Origin: JAOUEA01 sp963821935 | GTDB taxonomy: Bacteria; Actinomycetota; UBA4738; HRBIN12 | DNA: 64,000 nt | NCBI GenBank assembly: GCA_963821935.1 | Contig: CAWGFM010000005.1 | Span: 1,054,001-1,118,000, forward strand | Direction: 5' to 3' | Shown: one piece after another, positions 26,428 through 35,639 of the stretch | Layout: each line of letters starts with the position of its first letter | Position numbering within the stretch: position 1 is the first letter of the stretch | Notes under the pieces: generated by a model | What the model was told of the DNA's origin: nothing | The model's database searches: none | The model's input: the letters and a program-made list of their open reading frames with translations, nothing else | Program-made: the position numbers and the translations under genes

Positions 26428-27222
26428 TCACGGTTCGTCTTGCAGTGGTGGTCGTTCGCCCAATGCCCAATGGTCGACCGCCGCGTCGGCGAACCCCAGC
26501 AGCTGTCGTTGGGTCGGTGTCAGTCTCTCGAGAACCTCGGAGGGGATCGGCATGTCGTCCCGCGGCCGGATCCAGCGGAAGGTGTACGCCAAGAACAGCA
26601 CCTTCCTCGTGATCGTGCTCCGGTTCGGGCTCCGCATGTGCCAGAGTCGCCGATCGAAGATGACCGCGTCGCCCGGGTTCGCCACGATGGGGAGCTGACC
26701 GGGCAGGGTGTTCGACCTGTCCTCGGGTTGTTCGACGACATCGGTCCGGTGTGATCCCGGCAGTACGACCAGGTTCCCACGTCCCGGCCCCGAGACATCG
26801 GACAGGAAGAACGCGACCTTAACGGACAAGCGTGGGCGCGGCGATGTCTCGATGTCCCGGTTCACGATGCCGCCGTCCTGATGCCAGAGCCACGCGTCCC
26901 GAGGGACCTCCGGTCCGGGATGCACATCGAGATGGCAGTGGTAGCAGTGGATGTTGTCGCCCAGCACCTGTCTCACCACGGGCAGCGTCGCGCGGTGGTC
27001 GAGGAGCTCGATGAACCGTGCGTCGTCCGGAAGGAACGCCAGACGGTGCAGCGGTGAGCCGACGGTGCCTTCCCGTTCGTACACGGCGTCCACGGCTGTG
27101 CGGTAGCGAGCGACCTCCGACGATGTGAGCGCGCCAGGGATCGTCACGAAGCCGTCGTGTTCGAACGCCAGCTGGTGCATCGCCACATCGCGAACGGGCG
27201 GTCCCAGCACATGAACGGCCAT
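26428..27222 (-). CDS. Phytanoyl-CoA dioxygenase (PhyH) family protein
   Basis: A 264-residue Fe(II)/2-oxoglutarate oxygenase of the PhyH family. The HxD iron ligands are in WLWHQDGGIVNRD, and the distal histidine is in FDRRLWHMRSPNRS, followed by the arginine that holds 2-oxoglutarate. The N-terminal FEHDGFVTIPGALTSSEVARY is the usual opening. Members hydroxylate lipids, ectoine, halogenated or natural-product substrates. No biosynthetic cluster surrounds it, so the substrate is open. It is convergent with the phytase gene and divergent from the DUF1801 gene. Confidence 0.85.
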   Translation of the reverse strand: MAVHVLGPPVRDVAMHQLAFEHDGFVTIPGALTSSEVARYRTAVDAVYEREGTVGSPLHRLAFLPDDARFIELLDHRATLPVVRQVLGDNIHCYHCHLDVHPGPEVPRDAWLWHQDGGIVNRDIETSPRPRLSVKVAFFLSDVSGPGRGNLVVLPGSHRTDVVEQPEDRSNTLPGQLPIVANPGDAVIFDRRLWHMRSPNRSTITRKVLFLAYTFRWIRPRDDMPIPSEVLERLTPTQRQLLGFADAAVDHWALGERPPLQDEP

Positions 27223-27372
27223 GGCTCCTCCTTGATCGGTGTCGCCACTAGGAGATGCCGTGGAGCCGCCAGCCGTTGCCGCCGAACGGGGCTGGCGTTG
27301 CTCGGGACGGCAGTACCCTGGTCACCGGGCTGACCATCACTCGCCTGTCGGGTTGCCCGATGGAGGACGGCC

Positions 27373-27768
27373 ATGGCTCGATCGAAGAAGGCAACGGTCG
27401 AGGACTTCCTCGCCGAGCTGCCTCACCCGCGCAAAGTCGAGATCGAGGAGCTGCGAGCCGCGATCCTGGGCGCGGATCAGGCCATCGGCGAACAGGTGAA
27501 ATGGAACGCTCCGAGCTTCGGGGTGGACGGCGACGACGGGATCACGTTTCGCCTCCAGCCCGGCGATCGAGTGGGGTTGATCTTCCATCGCGGAGTCGCC
27601 AAACGCTCCGACACAGATTCATTCTCGTTCGCTGATCCATCGGGACTGATCCAATGGTCGACCGGCGATCGCGGCGTCGTCGTATTCCGTGACCATGCCG
27701 ACGTGCGGCGCCACAAGCAGGCCGTCGTCGAGCTCGTTGACGCCTGGATCCGCGCCACTAGCGAATGA
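27373..27768 (+). CDS. DUF1801 domain protein
   Basis: A 131-residue protein with the DUF1801 pattern: VEDFLAELPHPRKVEIEELRAAIL, EQVKWNAPSF, ITFRLQPGDRVGLIFHRG, and a C-terminal QAVVELVDAWIRAT. The family is related to YdhG/iron-chaperone-like folds, but the function here is unknown. It has the same strand as, and lies about 490 bp before, the oxidoreductase gene. Its 3' end recurs as remnants at 28038-28074 and 38490-38652, so this gene or a close relative was copied within the region. Confidence 0.8.
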   Translation: MARSKKATVEDFLAELPHPRKVEIEELRAAILGADQAIGEQVKWNAPSFGVDGDDGITFRLQPGDRVGLIFHRGVAKRSDTDSFSFADPSGLIQWSTGDRGVVVFRDHADVRRHKQAVVELVDAWIRATSE

Positions 27769-28258
27769 CCTCACCGGGCCACCCTGCGCGACGCCCACGC
27801 GGCTGGCGTGGTCGTCCTCTAGCGTGGTGTGAGTGGAGCGATCGACGCTCCAGTGGTTGAACTACCCACCCCGTCAGCGAATCGGAGCTTGAGGCGATTA
27901 ACGTCCGCGCGGCAGCGGCGACCCGCTGGGCCTGCGCGCCAACGAATCCCTTCGCAAACCTATAGGTCATGGGGCCACGGATCCCTCGCACCCCGGGAGA
28001 GGGCCATGCTCCCGGCGGGAGAGGCCTCGGATCGTTACTGGATCCGCGCCACCACCGAGTGACCTCACCGCGCCGATTCGGCGTTCACGCGAGGCAAGAC
28101 AGATCTGATCCAGGGGTGCAGCCGGTTCTGTTCGTGAGGGGTCCGGGCACGTTTTGCGGGGTGAATCGGAGGTTCGTCAAACTTCGACCTCGTTTCTTCC
28201 CAGTCACCAGCTCGGGTTGGCGCAGCGCGGTGGGCGACGGGGTGACACGATTGCCGTC
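27769..28258. other. Gene-poor gap with a short DUF1801 3'-end remnant
   Basis: No intact gene is supported in these 490 bases. The only recognisable piece is at 28038-28074, which repeats the last codons and following bases of a DUF1801 gene (WIRATTE then stop, then GACCTCACCGCGCC). The stretch GAATCGGAGGTTCG near 28162 resembles GATTCGGAGGTTCG near 38660, which follows the other remnant. Confidence 0.5.
28038..28074 (+). repeat. DUF1801 3'-end remnant, copy 3
   Basis: 37 bp nearly identical to 38616-38652 (two differences) and similar to the end of the intact gene at 27373-27768. It keeps the WIRATT codons, the stop and the GACCTCA downstream bases. Confidence 0.6.
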
Positions 28259-29287
28259 ATGAGAGCGATCGTCTACCGACAAACCGGTGACCCCGATGTT
28301 CTGACCCTTGTGGAGCGACCCGAGCCCGTGCCTCGGTCCGGCGAGATCCTCGTCCGCGTCGTGGTCTCGGGTGTGAACCCGACCGACTGGAAGCGGCGCC
28401 GCGGCGGGGGCCCCGGTCGGCCGCTCGACTTCCCCGAGGTGGTCCCGAACCAGGATGGAGCTGGCTGGATCGAGGCCGTCGGGGAAGGGGTTGACCCTGC
28501 TCGGGTTGGTGAACGGGTTTGGCTCTGGGAGGCCGCTAGGAATCGCGCGAACGGCACAGCCCAGGAGCTCTTGACGATCCCGTCGAACCAGGCCGTCGCA
28601 CTGCCGGAGGGTGCGCCTTTCGACCTTGGCGCGAGCATCCCGATCCCGGCGATGACCGCCCATCGGTGCCTCACGGTGGGCGTCGACGGGCCGGCCACGC
28701 TCGGCCCCGATGCGCTCGAGGGACGCACGGTGCTCGTGGCCGGAGGCGCGGGGGCCGTCGGTCACGCGGCGATCGAGCTCGCGGTGTGGTCGGGCGCTTC
28801 CGTGATCACGACGGTGAGCGCGCCCGAGAAGGCGGCGCTCGCGTTGGCTGCTGGCGCACACCATGTCGTGAACTACCGCGAGCTTGGCGCGGACAAGGCG
28901 ATCCGCCACGTGGCGCCCGAGGGGGTCGATCTGATCGTCGAAGTCGCACCCGTGGCGAACGCGGACTTGAACACGGCGATCGTCGCCCCGAACGGGACTG
29001 TGGCCATGTACCAGTGCGAAACCGACGCGCTTACGATCGACGCGGACGCGGCCATCCCGGCGAACACGCGCTACCAGTTCATCCTGATCTACACCGTACA
29101 GCGCGCGGCGAAGGAGCAGGCGATCCTCGACATCACTGACGCTTTGACGGTAGGCGGTCTCCGTGTGGGCGAGGAGGCCGGCTTGCCGTTGCATCGGTTC
29201 CCGCTCGAGCGCACCGCAGATGCCCACGCAGCGGTCGAGAACAACGTGGTCGGCAAGGTCCTGATCGACATCGATCGTGGAAGCTAG
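28259..29287 (+). CDS. NADPH:quinone reductase / zinc-less alcohol dehydrogenase family oxidoreductase
   Basis: A 342-residue medium-chain dehydrogenase/reductase. The N-terminal GroES-like domain has EILVRVVVSGVNPTDWKRR and NQDGAGWIEAVGEGVDP. The Rossmann domain has VLVAGGAGAVGHAAIELA, in which the nucleotide motif reads AGGAGAVGH. The catalytic zinc ligands of classical alcohol dehydrogenases are missing, which puts it in the quinone oxidoreductase branch. The ATG at 28259 starts exactly at the conserved MRAIVYRQTGDPDVL. The natural substrate is unknown. Confidence 0.85.
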   Translation: MRAIVYRQTGDPDVLTLVERPEPVPRSGEILVRVVVSGVNPTDWKRRRGGGPGRPLDFPEVVPNQDGAGWIEAVGEGVDPARVGERVWLWEAARNRANGTAQELLTIPSNQAVALPEGAPFDLGASIPIPAMTAHRCLTVGVDGPATLGPDALEGRTVLVAGGAGAVGHAAIELAVWSGASVITTVSAPEKAALALAAGAHHVVNYRELGADKAIRHVAPEGVDLIVEVAPVANADLNTAIVAPNGTVAMYQCETDALTIDADAAIPANTRYQFILIYTVQRAAKEQAILDITDALTVGGLRVGEEAGLPLHRFPLERTADAHAAVENNVVGKVLIDIDRGS

Positions 29288-29338
29288 TTGTCTTTGGCAT
29301 CGACGGGTGGCCCTGTCGCCGTCAATTCCCGGCAGGTG

Positions 29339-29581
29339 CTACACCGGGTCGAAATGAACATCGGCGTACGGATGAGCGTGAAGACGACCACCTCGGGGCA
29401 TCCGCGCGGCCACGATGCCGAGGACGCCGAACAGCAGATTCGACAGGTTTTCGAGCCAGTCCACTCCGAAGATGCCGAGCAGGAGCGCGCCCCTGCGTAC
29501 CTCCGCTTCCACTGCAGACGCAGAGTCTGGGCCGACGCCGGACAACAGTGGTTCCACGGCGCCCGTCCCCGTAGCCGGCAC
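29339..29581 (-). pseudogene. Possible DUF4383-type membrane protein fragment
   Basis: An 80-codon frame whose middle reads LLLGIFGVDWLENLSNLLF followed by GVLGIVAAR, a pattern I associate with DUF4383-type four-helix membrane proteins of about 150 residues. Only one helix pair is present and the flanks look non-coding. The upstream part of this frame is the 87-bp segment that is duplicated elsewhere. It is more likely a gene remnant than a working gene. Confidence 0.35.
29491..29577 (+). repeat. 87-bp dispersed repeat, copy A
   Basis: Matches 46249-46335 over 87 bp with no gaps and about 10 differences, in the same orientation, 16.8 kb away. The shared stretch CGCAG...GGGCCGACGCCGGACAAC is the best conserved part. 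It has no terminal inverted repeats that I can see. Confidence 0.75.
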
Positions 29582-29921
29582 CCCGACCTGCCCGGCCGAC
29601 CCACATGGAGACCGTCGGGCGCCGGGGCCACCGCCATTGACGCTGGTTCCGTCGGGTTACGCATCAGGCGGAGCCAAACACCTTGCCAAGCGCCCTGCCA
29701 AGTTCCGCCTGACGTTTGACGTTTCGTGTCGGCTGATCCTTGGCCTATTCATCCATCTCGGTGGCGTGCGCCGGACACAGCGACCCTGTCACGTCACTCA
29801 CTCGGGCAGGTGCGCTGGCGATCGCAGCAGCGATCCTTGCGTCCTTTCCGTGGGGTTGGCCCGCTTGAGGAAAACGAATGTGCCGAGCAGAGCGCAGCCG
29901 TTCCCTTCGTGAGCGCCCCGA

Positions 29922-31532
29922 TCAGGACCGGTCGTCGAAGGCCTGAAGCCGTGTCTCCTCGAGGTCGAGCTCTCGTTCGACCCGGTGCATCACGTCGCTG
30001 CTGATGCTTCCTTCGTTGCGCAGCTGCACGACCACCGCGCGCTGCGCGGCGATCAGCTCACGCAGCAGCGCTTCGTACGCCTGGGAGTGGTCGTCGTATC
30101 CGTCGTCCGGCACACCGTTCGCTCGCGCCTCGAAACGCTCGCGCTCGAACGCGTAGCGGCTGCGTAGCCGGTCGATCTTCCCTAGTGGGATCCAGGCCTC
30201 ATCCGCAAGCTCGTCGAGGCGTCCGAGCGCCGCCTCCGCCGCGCTGATCCGAGCGGTGAGCTCCTCGCGCTCCGCGGCGTCGTCGTCGCGGACCCCGAGT
30301 CTCCTGATCAGGGTCGGCATGGTGAGCCCCGGCACCACGATCGTGAACAGCACCACGACGTAGGCGAGGAAGACGAGCAGCGGGCGCTGGGGGAACGGAA
30401 CGCCCGCGTCCGTGGCCAGCGGGATCGAGAGCGCAGCCGCGAGCGTCACGGCCCCGCGCATGCCCGCCCAGGCACCGATGACACGCACTCGTGCATCTGC
30501 GCGGCGCGCAACCTGGCTTGGGCGGCGGTCGAGGGCACGCACCAGGTACGGCGTCGTGAACATCCAAGCGAACCGCGCGCCGACGACGGTCGCGATGACT
30601 GCAGCGCCCGACGCCAGGATCGTGGATATGGGCAGGTCCGCGAGATCCTCGACGATGGCCCGGAGCTGGAAGCCGATCAACACGAACAGCACGGCATTCA
30701 CGATGTAGACCCCGAAGTCCCAGACCGCGAACCCACTGACGCGTGATGACGCCGACGCGATGTCGGGTGCACGCCACCCCACATACAGCCCCGCGGCCAC
30801 GGTCGCGAGGACCCCTGACACGCCCAGCTCCTCCGCGGTGAGGAAGGCCGCGTATCCGGTCAGGAGAGAGATCGTGATCTCGACGGGTGGATCCTCGATG
30901 CGACGGCGCACCTCAATGATCAGCCAGGCGATCGCCAGCCCGATCGCGATCCCACCGACCACGCTGAAGACGAAGCTCGTCGTGGCCCCTCGGAGCGAGA
31001 AGGTCCCACTCACCGTCGCAACGACCGCGACCCGGAAGACGATCAGGGCCGTGCTGTCGTTCATCAGCGACTCGCCCTCGGTGATCGCGACGAGCCGTCG
31101 AGGGGCACCGAGGCGTCGGAAGATCGCCGTGGCCGCGACCGGATCGGTCGGGGAGACAATTGCACCGAGCGTGAACGCCGCCGCCCACGGCAAGCCGTCG
31201 ACGATGGAGTGGGCGACGAGGGCCACGGCTGCCGTCGTGAACAGGACCAGAGGGAAGGCCAACAGCGAGATCGCCCTGGCATCTGCCTTGATCTCCCGGG
31301 CATTCGCGAAGAAGGCGGCCGCGTAGAGGAGCGGTGGAAGGAAGATGACGAGCACGAGCTCTGGATCGAGCTCGACCTCAGGGATGCCGGGGATGAACGC
31401 GAGCGGCAACCCTCCGAGCACCAGCACGATCGGGTACGGAACTCGGATGGCCCGGGCGAGGAGGCTGAGGGCCGGAACGACCACGAGGATCCCGATCAGC
31501 AGCCACGACGAGTCGTGCATCGCCTCGACCAT
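29922..31532 (-). CDS. Na+/H+ antiporter, CPA1 (NhaP-like) family
   Basis: A 536-residue antiporter with about 12 transmembrane helices and a cytoplasmic tail of about 130 residues. Family motifs are FLPPLLYAAAFFAN, GAIVSPTDPVAATAIFRRLG, ITEGESLMNDSTALIVF, with the ion-binding aspartate in LMND, and GAWAGMRGAVTLAAALSIP. The acidic, helical tail (ERFEARANGVPDDGYDDHS onward) is typical for NhaP/NHE-like proteins. It exchanges Na+ or K+ for H+ to control pH and salt. The gene stands alone, with large gaps on both sides. Confidence 0.9.
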   Translation of the reverse strand: MVEAMHDSSWLLIGILVVVPALSLLARAIRVPYPIVLVLGGLPLAFIPGIPEVELDPELVLVIFLPPLLYAAAFFANAREIKADARAISLLAFPLVLFTTAAVALVAHSIVDGLPWAAAFTLGAIVSPTDPVAATAIFRRLGAPRRLVAITEGESLMNDSTALIVFRVAVVATVSGTFSLRGATTSFVFSVVGGIAIGLAIAWLIIEVRRRIEDPPVEITISLLTGYAAFLTAEELGVSGVLATVAAGLYVGWRAPDIASASSRVSGFAVWDFGVYIVNAVLFVLIGFQLRAIVEDLADLPISTILASGAAVIATVVGARFAWMFTTPYLVRALDRRPSQVARRADARVRVIGAWAGMRGAVTLAAALSIPLATDAGVPFPQRPLLVFLAYVVVLFTIVVPGLTMPTLIRRLGVRDDDAAEREELTARISAAEAALGRLDELADEAWIPLGKIDRLRSRYAFERERFEARANGVPDDGYDDHSQAYEALLRELIAAQRAVVVQLRNEGSISSDVMHRVERELDLEETRLQAFDDRS

Positions 31533-31845
31533 GCCACATCCGCGGCAACCTGTGAGGAACCAGGTTCACATCATCCAGGAGCGCCACTCACGACCGGAGC
31601 ATGAGACATGCGTTCTCATCCGAACGGCCTGGGGGTGAAGAGATCATCGAAACCAGCTGGGGCGATCCGGACTTACGAGGCAACGGGTAGCCGGTTCTTC
31701 GGGCGGGACATTCAGGATGGGTCCTGCCGGACTCAGCAGCGTTGCGCAAGGAGCGTGAATCCGCTGCGCCGGAAGAGGTGCCCCGGCAGGAATCGAACCT
31801 GCACCACCCCGTCTAGGAAAAGCTCTCCTTTGCGACCCCACTCGG
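31533..31845. other. Intergenic region with a tRNA-like remnant
   Basis: 313 bases without an intact gene. The part 31788-31860 carries a tRNA-like sequence on the minus strand. Nothing else is recognised. Confidence 0.45.
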
Positions 31846-31860
31846 TTAGGGACGCTCGTC
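31786..31860 (-). pseudogene. Degenerate tRNA-like sequence (3' half tRNA)
   Basis: On the minus strand a perfect T arm GCAGGTTCGATTCCTGC is followed by CGGGGCAC as a 3' acceptor end, and TAACCGAGTGG resembles the D-arm region. The candidate anticodon stem AGGA/TCCT holds the loop GAGCTTT, which lacks T33, and the 5' acceptor GCGTCCC pairs only partly with the 3' side. I read this as a decayed tRNA, not a working one. It overlaps the 3' end of the aldo/keto reductase gene. Confidence 0.4.
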
Positions 31861-32895
31861 ATGCGAGGGGCGTTCCCAGCGATTGACGCCACCCTCCTTC
31901 GCATAGAGGTCGATCTCGGCGAGTTCCTCCTGGGTGAAGTCCGGGCTCTCGAGAGCGGCGACGTTGTCCCGGATCTGCTGGGGACGGCTAGCGCCGATCA
32001 GCGCGGACGTGACTCGCGGATCGCGCAGCACCCACGCGATGGCCATCTGAGCCAGGCTCTGACCTCGCGAGCGGGCGATGCCGTTCAGGGCGCGCACGCG
32101 CTCGAGGTTTTCTTCGCTCAGGTCGGAGGCGGCGAGCGTTTCGCCGCCGGGACGACGCATCCGCGCGTCGTCCGGCACTCCCGAGAGGTACTTGTCCGTG
32201 AGGACGCCCTGGGCGAGAGGCGTGAACGCGATACAGCCGATCCCGTCGTCACCGAGCGCATCGAGAAGCTCCTCCTCTATCCAACGGTTGAGCATGTTGT
32301 ACGAAGGCTGATGGATCAGGAGCGGGATGCTGTAGCTTCGAAGGATGCTCGAGGCCTCACGCGTCTTTCTCGCCGAGTACGACGAGAGGCCCGCGTACAA
32401 CGCCTTGCCCTGCTGAACCGCGGTCGCGAGTGCGCCCATGGTCTCCTCGAGCGGCGTATCGGGATCGAAGCGGTGTGAGTAGAAGATGTCGACGTAGTCG
32501 ATGCCCATCCGACGCAGGCTCTGATCGAGGCTCGCAAGCATGTACTTCCGCGAACCGCCGCCTTGCCCGTACGGTCCGAGCCACATGTCCCATCCGGCCT
32601 TGGTCGAGATGATCAGTTCGTCTCGATAGGATCCGAAGTCCTTCCGCAGCAGACGTCCGAAGTTGATCTCGGCACTGCCGTACGGTGGGCCATAGTTGTT
32701 CGCGAGATCGAAGTGGTTGATCCCGAGGTCGAAGGCGGTCCGCAGCATCGCTCGCTGCGTCTCGACTGGGGTCGCGTCCCCGAAGTTCTGCCAAAGGCCG
32801 AACGAAAGCGGCGGGAGCTGGAGCCCGCTCCGACCGCAGAAGCGATAGGGCACACCTTCGTATCGGTCGGGTGTTGGCGTGTACATCGGGTCCAT
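31846..32895 (-). CDS. Aldo/keto reductase (YghZ/Kv-beta-like)
   Basis: A 349-residue NADPH-dependent reductase of the AKR superfamily. Family segments are FGLWQNFGDATPVE, FDLANNYGPPYGSAEINFG, IISTKAGWDMWLGPYGQGG, IDYVDIFYSHRFDPDTPLEE and AIAWVLRDPRVTSALIGASRPQQI. The catalytic Tyr lies in NNYG, with Asp in FDLAN, Lys in STKAG and His in YSHRFD. This pattern matches the YghZ/L-glyceraldehyde-3-phosphate reductase branch, which acts on small aldehydes such as methylglyoxal. I chose the ATG at 32895 (MDPMYTP); the next ATG three codons later is equally possible. Confidence 0.88.
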   Translation of the reverse strand: MDPMYTPTPDRYEGVPYRFCGRSGLQLPPLSFGLWQNFGDATPVETQRAMLRTAFDLGINHFDLANNYGPPYGSAEINFGRLLRKDFGSYRDELIISTKAGWDMWLGPYGQGGGSRKYMLASLDQSLRRMGIDYVDIFYSHRFDPDTPLEETMGALATAVQQGKALYAGLSSYSARKTREASSILRSYSIPLLIHQPSYNMLNRWIEEELLDALGDDGIGCIAFTPLAQGVLTDKYLSGVPDDARMRRPGGETLAASDLSEENLERVRALNGIARSRGQSLAQMAIAWVLRDPRVTSALIGASRPQQIRDNVAALESPDFTQEELAEIDLYAKEGGVNRWERPSHDERP

Positions 32896-33322
32896 GCCCC
32901 TGCACCGTAGCGGGCCTGCCAGGGACGTGCGCTCCGACCCTTGTTCGACTACCGCCAGTTGGGAGTGCGAGTGCGCCGAGAATGCAGCGGATGCCTTGGT
33001 TCCGAAGCGATGCAGTGTGGTCTCACGAGACGGACGGCACCAGCACCCAATCCGAGCGCGACCGCCACGGCTTCCGATGCCACCAGTGCTCATCGGCCCA
33101 TGCCTCGATCTCGGTCTGGTCCCTCATGCGGTGGATACCTACCAAGCGCGGGCGCGGGAACACATCTGAGGTCGAGAGCTGATCCCGCGCTGGCGGCTGA
33201 CTCCCAGGTAGTGAGCCACGTCGCGAGGACGTATCGGGCCGCGCTGGGCGGCTTGATGGTTTGACGCCCAGGACGCGCTTGACTAGCGCTTCTATTCGGC
33301 AAGCCATCGACGCAGGGAGGCG
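32896..33322. other. Intergenic gap, nothing recognised
   Basis: 427 bases between divergent genes. The open frames here lack coding character and no repeat or RNA was seen. It should hold the promoters of the aldo/keto reductase and hydrolase genes. Confidence 0.4.
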
Positions 33323-34056
33323 ATGAGAATGGCTGCTGAGACCCCGACGATCGTCCTCGTTCATGGTGCCTGGGCTGACGCGACGGGCTTCGAAGCGGAG
33401 ATCCGGGCCTTACAAGGACGCGGGTACACCGCGATCGGGTTCGGCAACCCGCTTCGTGATCTCGCTGGCGACGCCGCCTACCTCGCCGAGTTCCTGAGCA
33501 CCATCAGCGGTCCGATCCGATCGTGCTCGTCGGCCACTCCTACGGCGGCAATGTCATCTCTACCGCCGCCATCGACAACGATCAGGTCACGGCGCTCGTC
33601 TACATCAATGGCTGGATGTGCGATGAGGGCGAGAGCCAGCAGCTGCTCCTTGAGAAGTTCGAAGGCAGCCTTGTTGGGCCTTCGATCAGGCCCGTTCCGT
33701 TCACCGACTCGGACGGCAGTGAGGGCACAGACCTCTACCTCGCGCCTGAGGCCTTCCACGAAGCCTTCGCCGCCGATGTCGATCCTGAGACGGCCGCGGC
33801 GATGGCGGCGGCCCAGCGGCCATATGCGGCCGCCGCGTTCGCAGCAGTGCCGTCGGCCCCGCCGGCGTGGAACACACTGCCATGCTGGTATCTCCTCGGG
33901 ACTGAGGACAAGGCGATCCCGCCGGAGCTTCAGCGCTTCATGGCTGAGCGCGCCAACGCGACGATCGTGGAGGTGCGGGCTTCCCACGTCTCGTTCGTGT
34001 CCCAGCCCGAAGCAGCGACTCAGCTCATCCTGCAGGCCGTCGAGGCGACCGGTTAG
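33323..34056 (+). pseudogene. Alpha/beta hydrolase, frameshifted by a 5-bp tandem duplication
   Basis: Two adjacent frames together make one alpha/beta hydrolase of about 242 residues. The first, from ATG 33323 (GGGAGG upstream), gives TIVLVHGAWADATGFE (oxyanion region) to TISGPI. The second continues IVLVGHSYGGNVIS, the nucleophile elbow GHSYGG, and later LLGTEDKAIPPELQ (acid) and ASHVSF (catalytic His). The break is at 33512-33521, where CCGAT occurs twice in tandem. Removing one copy restores a single frame GGT CCG ATC GTG CTC GTC. It therefore looks like a recent disabling mutation or a sequencing/assembly error. The family is like the RsbQ/salicylate esterase-like hydrolases seen in soil bacteria. 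Confidence 0.8.
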
Positions 34057-34187
34057 AGACGAAACGTCGCATCTGGCCGAGCGATCGCCGAACACCTCAA
34101 TGACCGACGGGTAGGGTCCAACTGCTTCTCCTGTCCACGAACGGCTTCAGTACCTTCGGTCCGCTCGAGGGAAGCGATCGAGGAAGT

Positions 34188-34745
34188 GTGGGCAGGGTCC
34201 CAGATTCGCGTTTGGTCGAGTCGCCACCGCTGCTACCCCACCACCACTGTTCAGCCACGCCTCCACCTCGGAGTGCTCACACATCACTGGCTGACGACGA
34301 TCTCCTACGTGTCACGCGGATCGCTCGGCGAAGGACGTTCGGCGCTGGGGAGGCCATGGTGGAACGCGGCTCCGATTCAGGTGGGCTGTTCGTCCTTCTG
34401 TCGGGAAGGGTTTCGGTTGACGCGGGCGGCTCGATCCAGGGGCTAGGCGCCGGTGAGTTCTTGGGCGAGATTGCCTTGCTGGGCCGCAAGGAACAGGCTG
34501 GTACCGGCCCGGACTTCTTTGGAGAGCACCCGGCGCTGGACCGCGGGCAGAGATCGGCGAACGTCCTTGCCGTCGAACCTGTTGAGGCGCTAGTGATAGA
34601 GACCGTCTACTTCGAGCCGTTCCTTCTGGAGAATCCGAGCGTCGCCGTCACGCTCCTACGCGGTGTGGTTGGCCGCCTCCGCGATCTCCAAGCGCGGCTT
34701 GAAATCGGCGAACAGGGGGCCGGGATGCCGTCGGGGTCGCCATGA
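34188..34745 (+). CDS. Cyclic nucleotide-binding domain protein
   Basis: A 185-residue protein with one CRP-type cNMP-binding domain (about 35-165): LADDDLLRVTRIARRRTFGAGEAMVERG, GLFVLLSGRVSV, GAGEFLGEIALL and RSANVLAVEPVEALVI. No DNA-binding helix-turn-helix follows. The phosphate-binding cassette FGE-I-x-L is present as LGEIALL, but the usual Arg-Thr/Ser of the cassette is shifted by an insertion (KEQAGTGPDFFGEHPALDRG). The first 35 residues look non-conserved, so the true start may be inside. Class III cyclases are encoded at 38.7, 46.4 and 47.9 kb, so it could respond to their product; that is speculation. Confidence 0.6.
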   Translation: MGRVPDSRLVESPPLLPHHHCSATPPPRSAHTSLADDDLLRVTRIARRRTFGAGEAMVERGSDSGGLFVLLSGRVSVDAGGSIQGLGAGEFLGEIALLGRKEQAGTGPDFFGEHPALDRGQRSANVLAVEPVEALVIETVYFEPFLLENPSVAVTLLRGVVGRLRDLQARLEIGEQGAGMPSGSP

Positions 34746-34883
34746 ACCTCGACGAGACCCACGCCTCATCGAGGCGTCATGCACGCGCTAGGCGTCCTCC
34801 CCGCGTGCCTTCCGCTACCAGAGACAGTTCCGCGGACGTCACCGAGAAACTCGAGGACTCAGACGACCGCTATACCCAACCGA

Positions 34884-35591
34884 TCAGCTCAGCTTGACGC
34901 CGACGAGAATCAGTTCGCTCGTGTCCCTGGCGTCGATGGATACGGACGGTTCATCAGTGATCTGGACCGCGTCACCGGTCGCCATGAGCTCGCCGTTCAC
35001 TTTCACCTCGCCAGCGATGACGTAGAGGTAAATCCCGCGTCCCGAGCTCATGTCGTGCGCGACGGTCGAGCCGGCATTCAGTCGGGAGACGTACACGTGG
35101 GCGTCTTGGTGCACGAGCACCGCGTCGTCGCCGTCATCTCCGCTGATCACCGTGAGCAGCCGGTCGGTGCGATCCTCGACCGAGAACGTCTTCTGCTCGA
35201 CGCCGGGTTGCAAGCCTTGTTCCGCCGGCGTGATCCAGATCTGGATGAATCGCATCGGCTCGGTCTCGCTGGCGTTCTGCTCGGAGTGCATCGCACCGGA
35301 CCCCAGCGTCATCCGCTGAACCGATCCTGCGGTCAGGGGACCGGGTTCGCCTCCCACGTCGTCCTCGTGGCGGAACGAGCCTTCCACGACGTAGGTGAGG
35401 CCCTCGATATCTCGATGCGGATGCATCGGCCAGACCGCGCCCGGGACGAGCCGATCGTCGTTGAACACGCGCATGGATCCGAACCGCGTGTACTCCGGGT
35501 CGCGGTAACTGTCGAAGGAGTAGTGCCAGCGGGCGCGGAACCAGCCTCCATCGACGTCGGAGATCTCAGCATCCCTGCGGATCTTCAACAT
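34884..35591 (-). CDS. Pirin family protein (bicupin)
   Basis: A 235-residue bicupin of the pirin family. The N-terminal cupin has WPMHPHRDIEGLTYVVEGSF and later GAMHSEQN, giving the His-His-His-Glu set that binds the metal. The C-terminal cupin is degenerate. The length matches YhhW-like quercetin 2,3-dioxygenases rather than longer plant-type pirins. Activity could be oxygenase or redox sensing; the sequence does not decide. Confidence 0.85.
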   Translation of the reverse strand: MLKIRRDAEISDVDGGWFRARWHYSFDSYRDPEYTRFGSMRVFNDDRLVPGAVWPMHPHRDIEGLTYVVEGSFRHEDDVGGEPGPLTAGSVQRMTLGSGAMHSEQNASETEPMRFIQIWITPAEQGLQPGVEQKTFSVEDRTDRLLTVISGDDGDDAVLVHQDAHVYVSRLNAGSTVAHDMSSGRGIYLYVIAGEVKVNGELMATGDAVQITDEPSVSIDARDTSELILVGVKLS

Positions 35592-35639
35592 GTGGTGTCC
35601 TCCCCTGCTTGGGCTCTTAGCAAGGCTAGTCGGCTGGGA

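Larger units (their letters stand above)
29288..29921. other. Gene-poor gap with duplicated segment and DUF4383-like fragment
   Basis: 634 bases without an intact gene. They contain an 87-bp segment duplicated at 46 kb and, on the minus strand, a short frame resembling part of a DUF4383 membrane protein. Nothing is recognised in 29582-29921. Confidence 0.5.
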
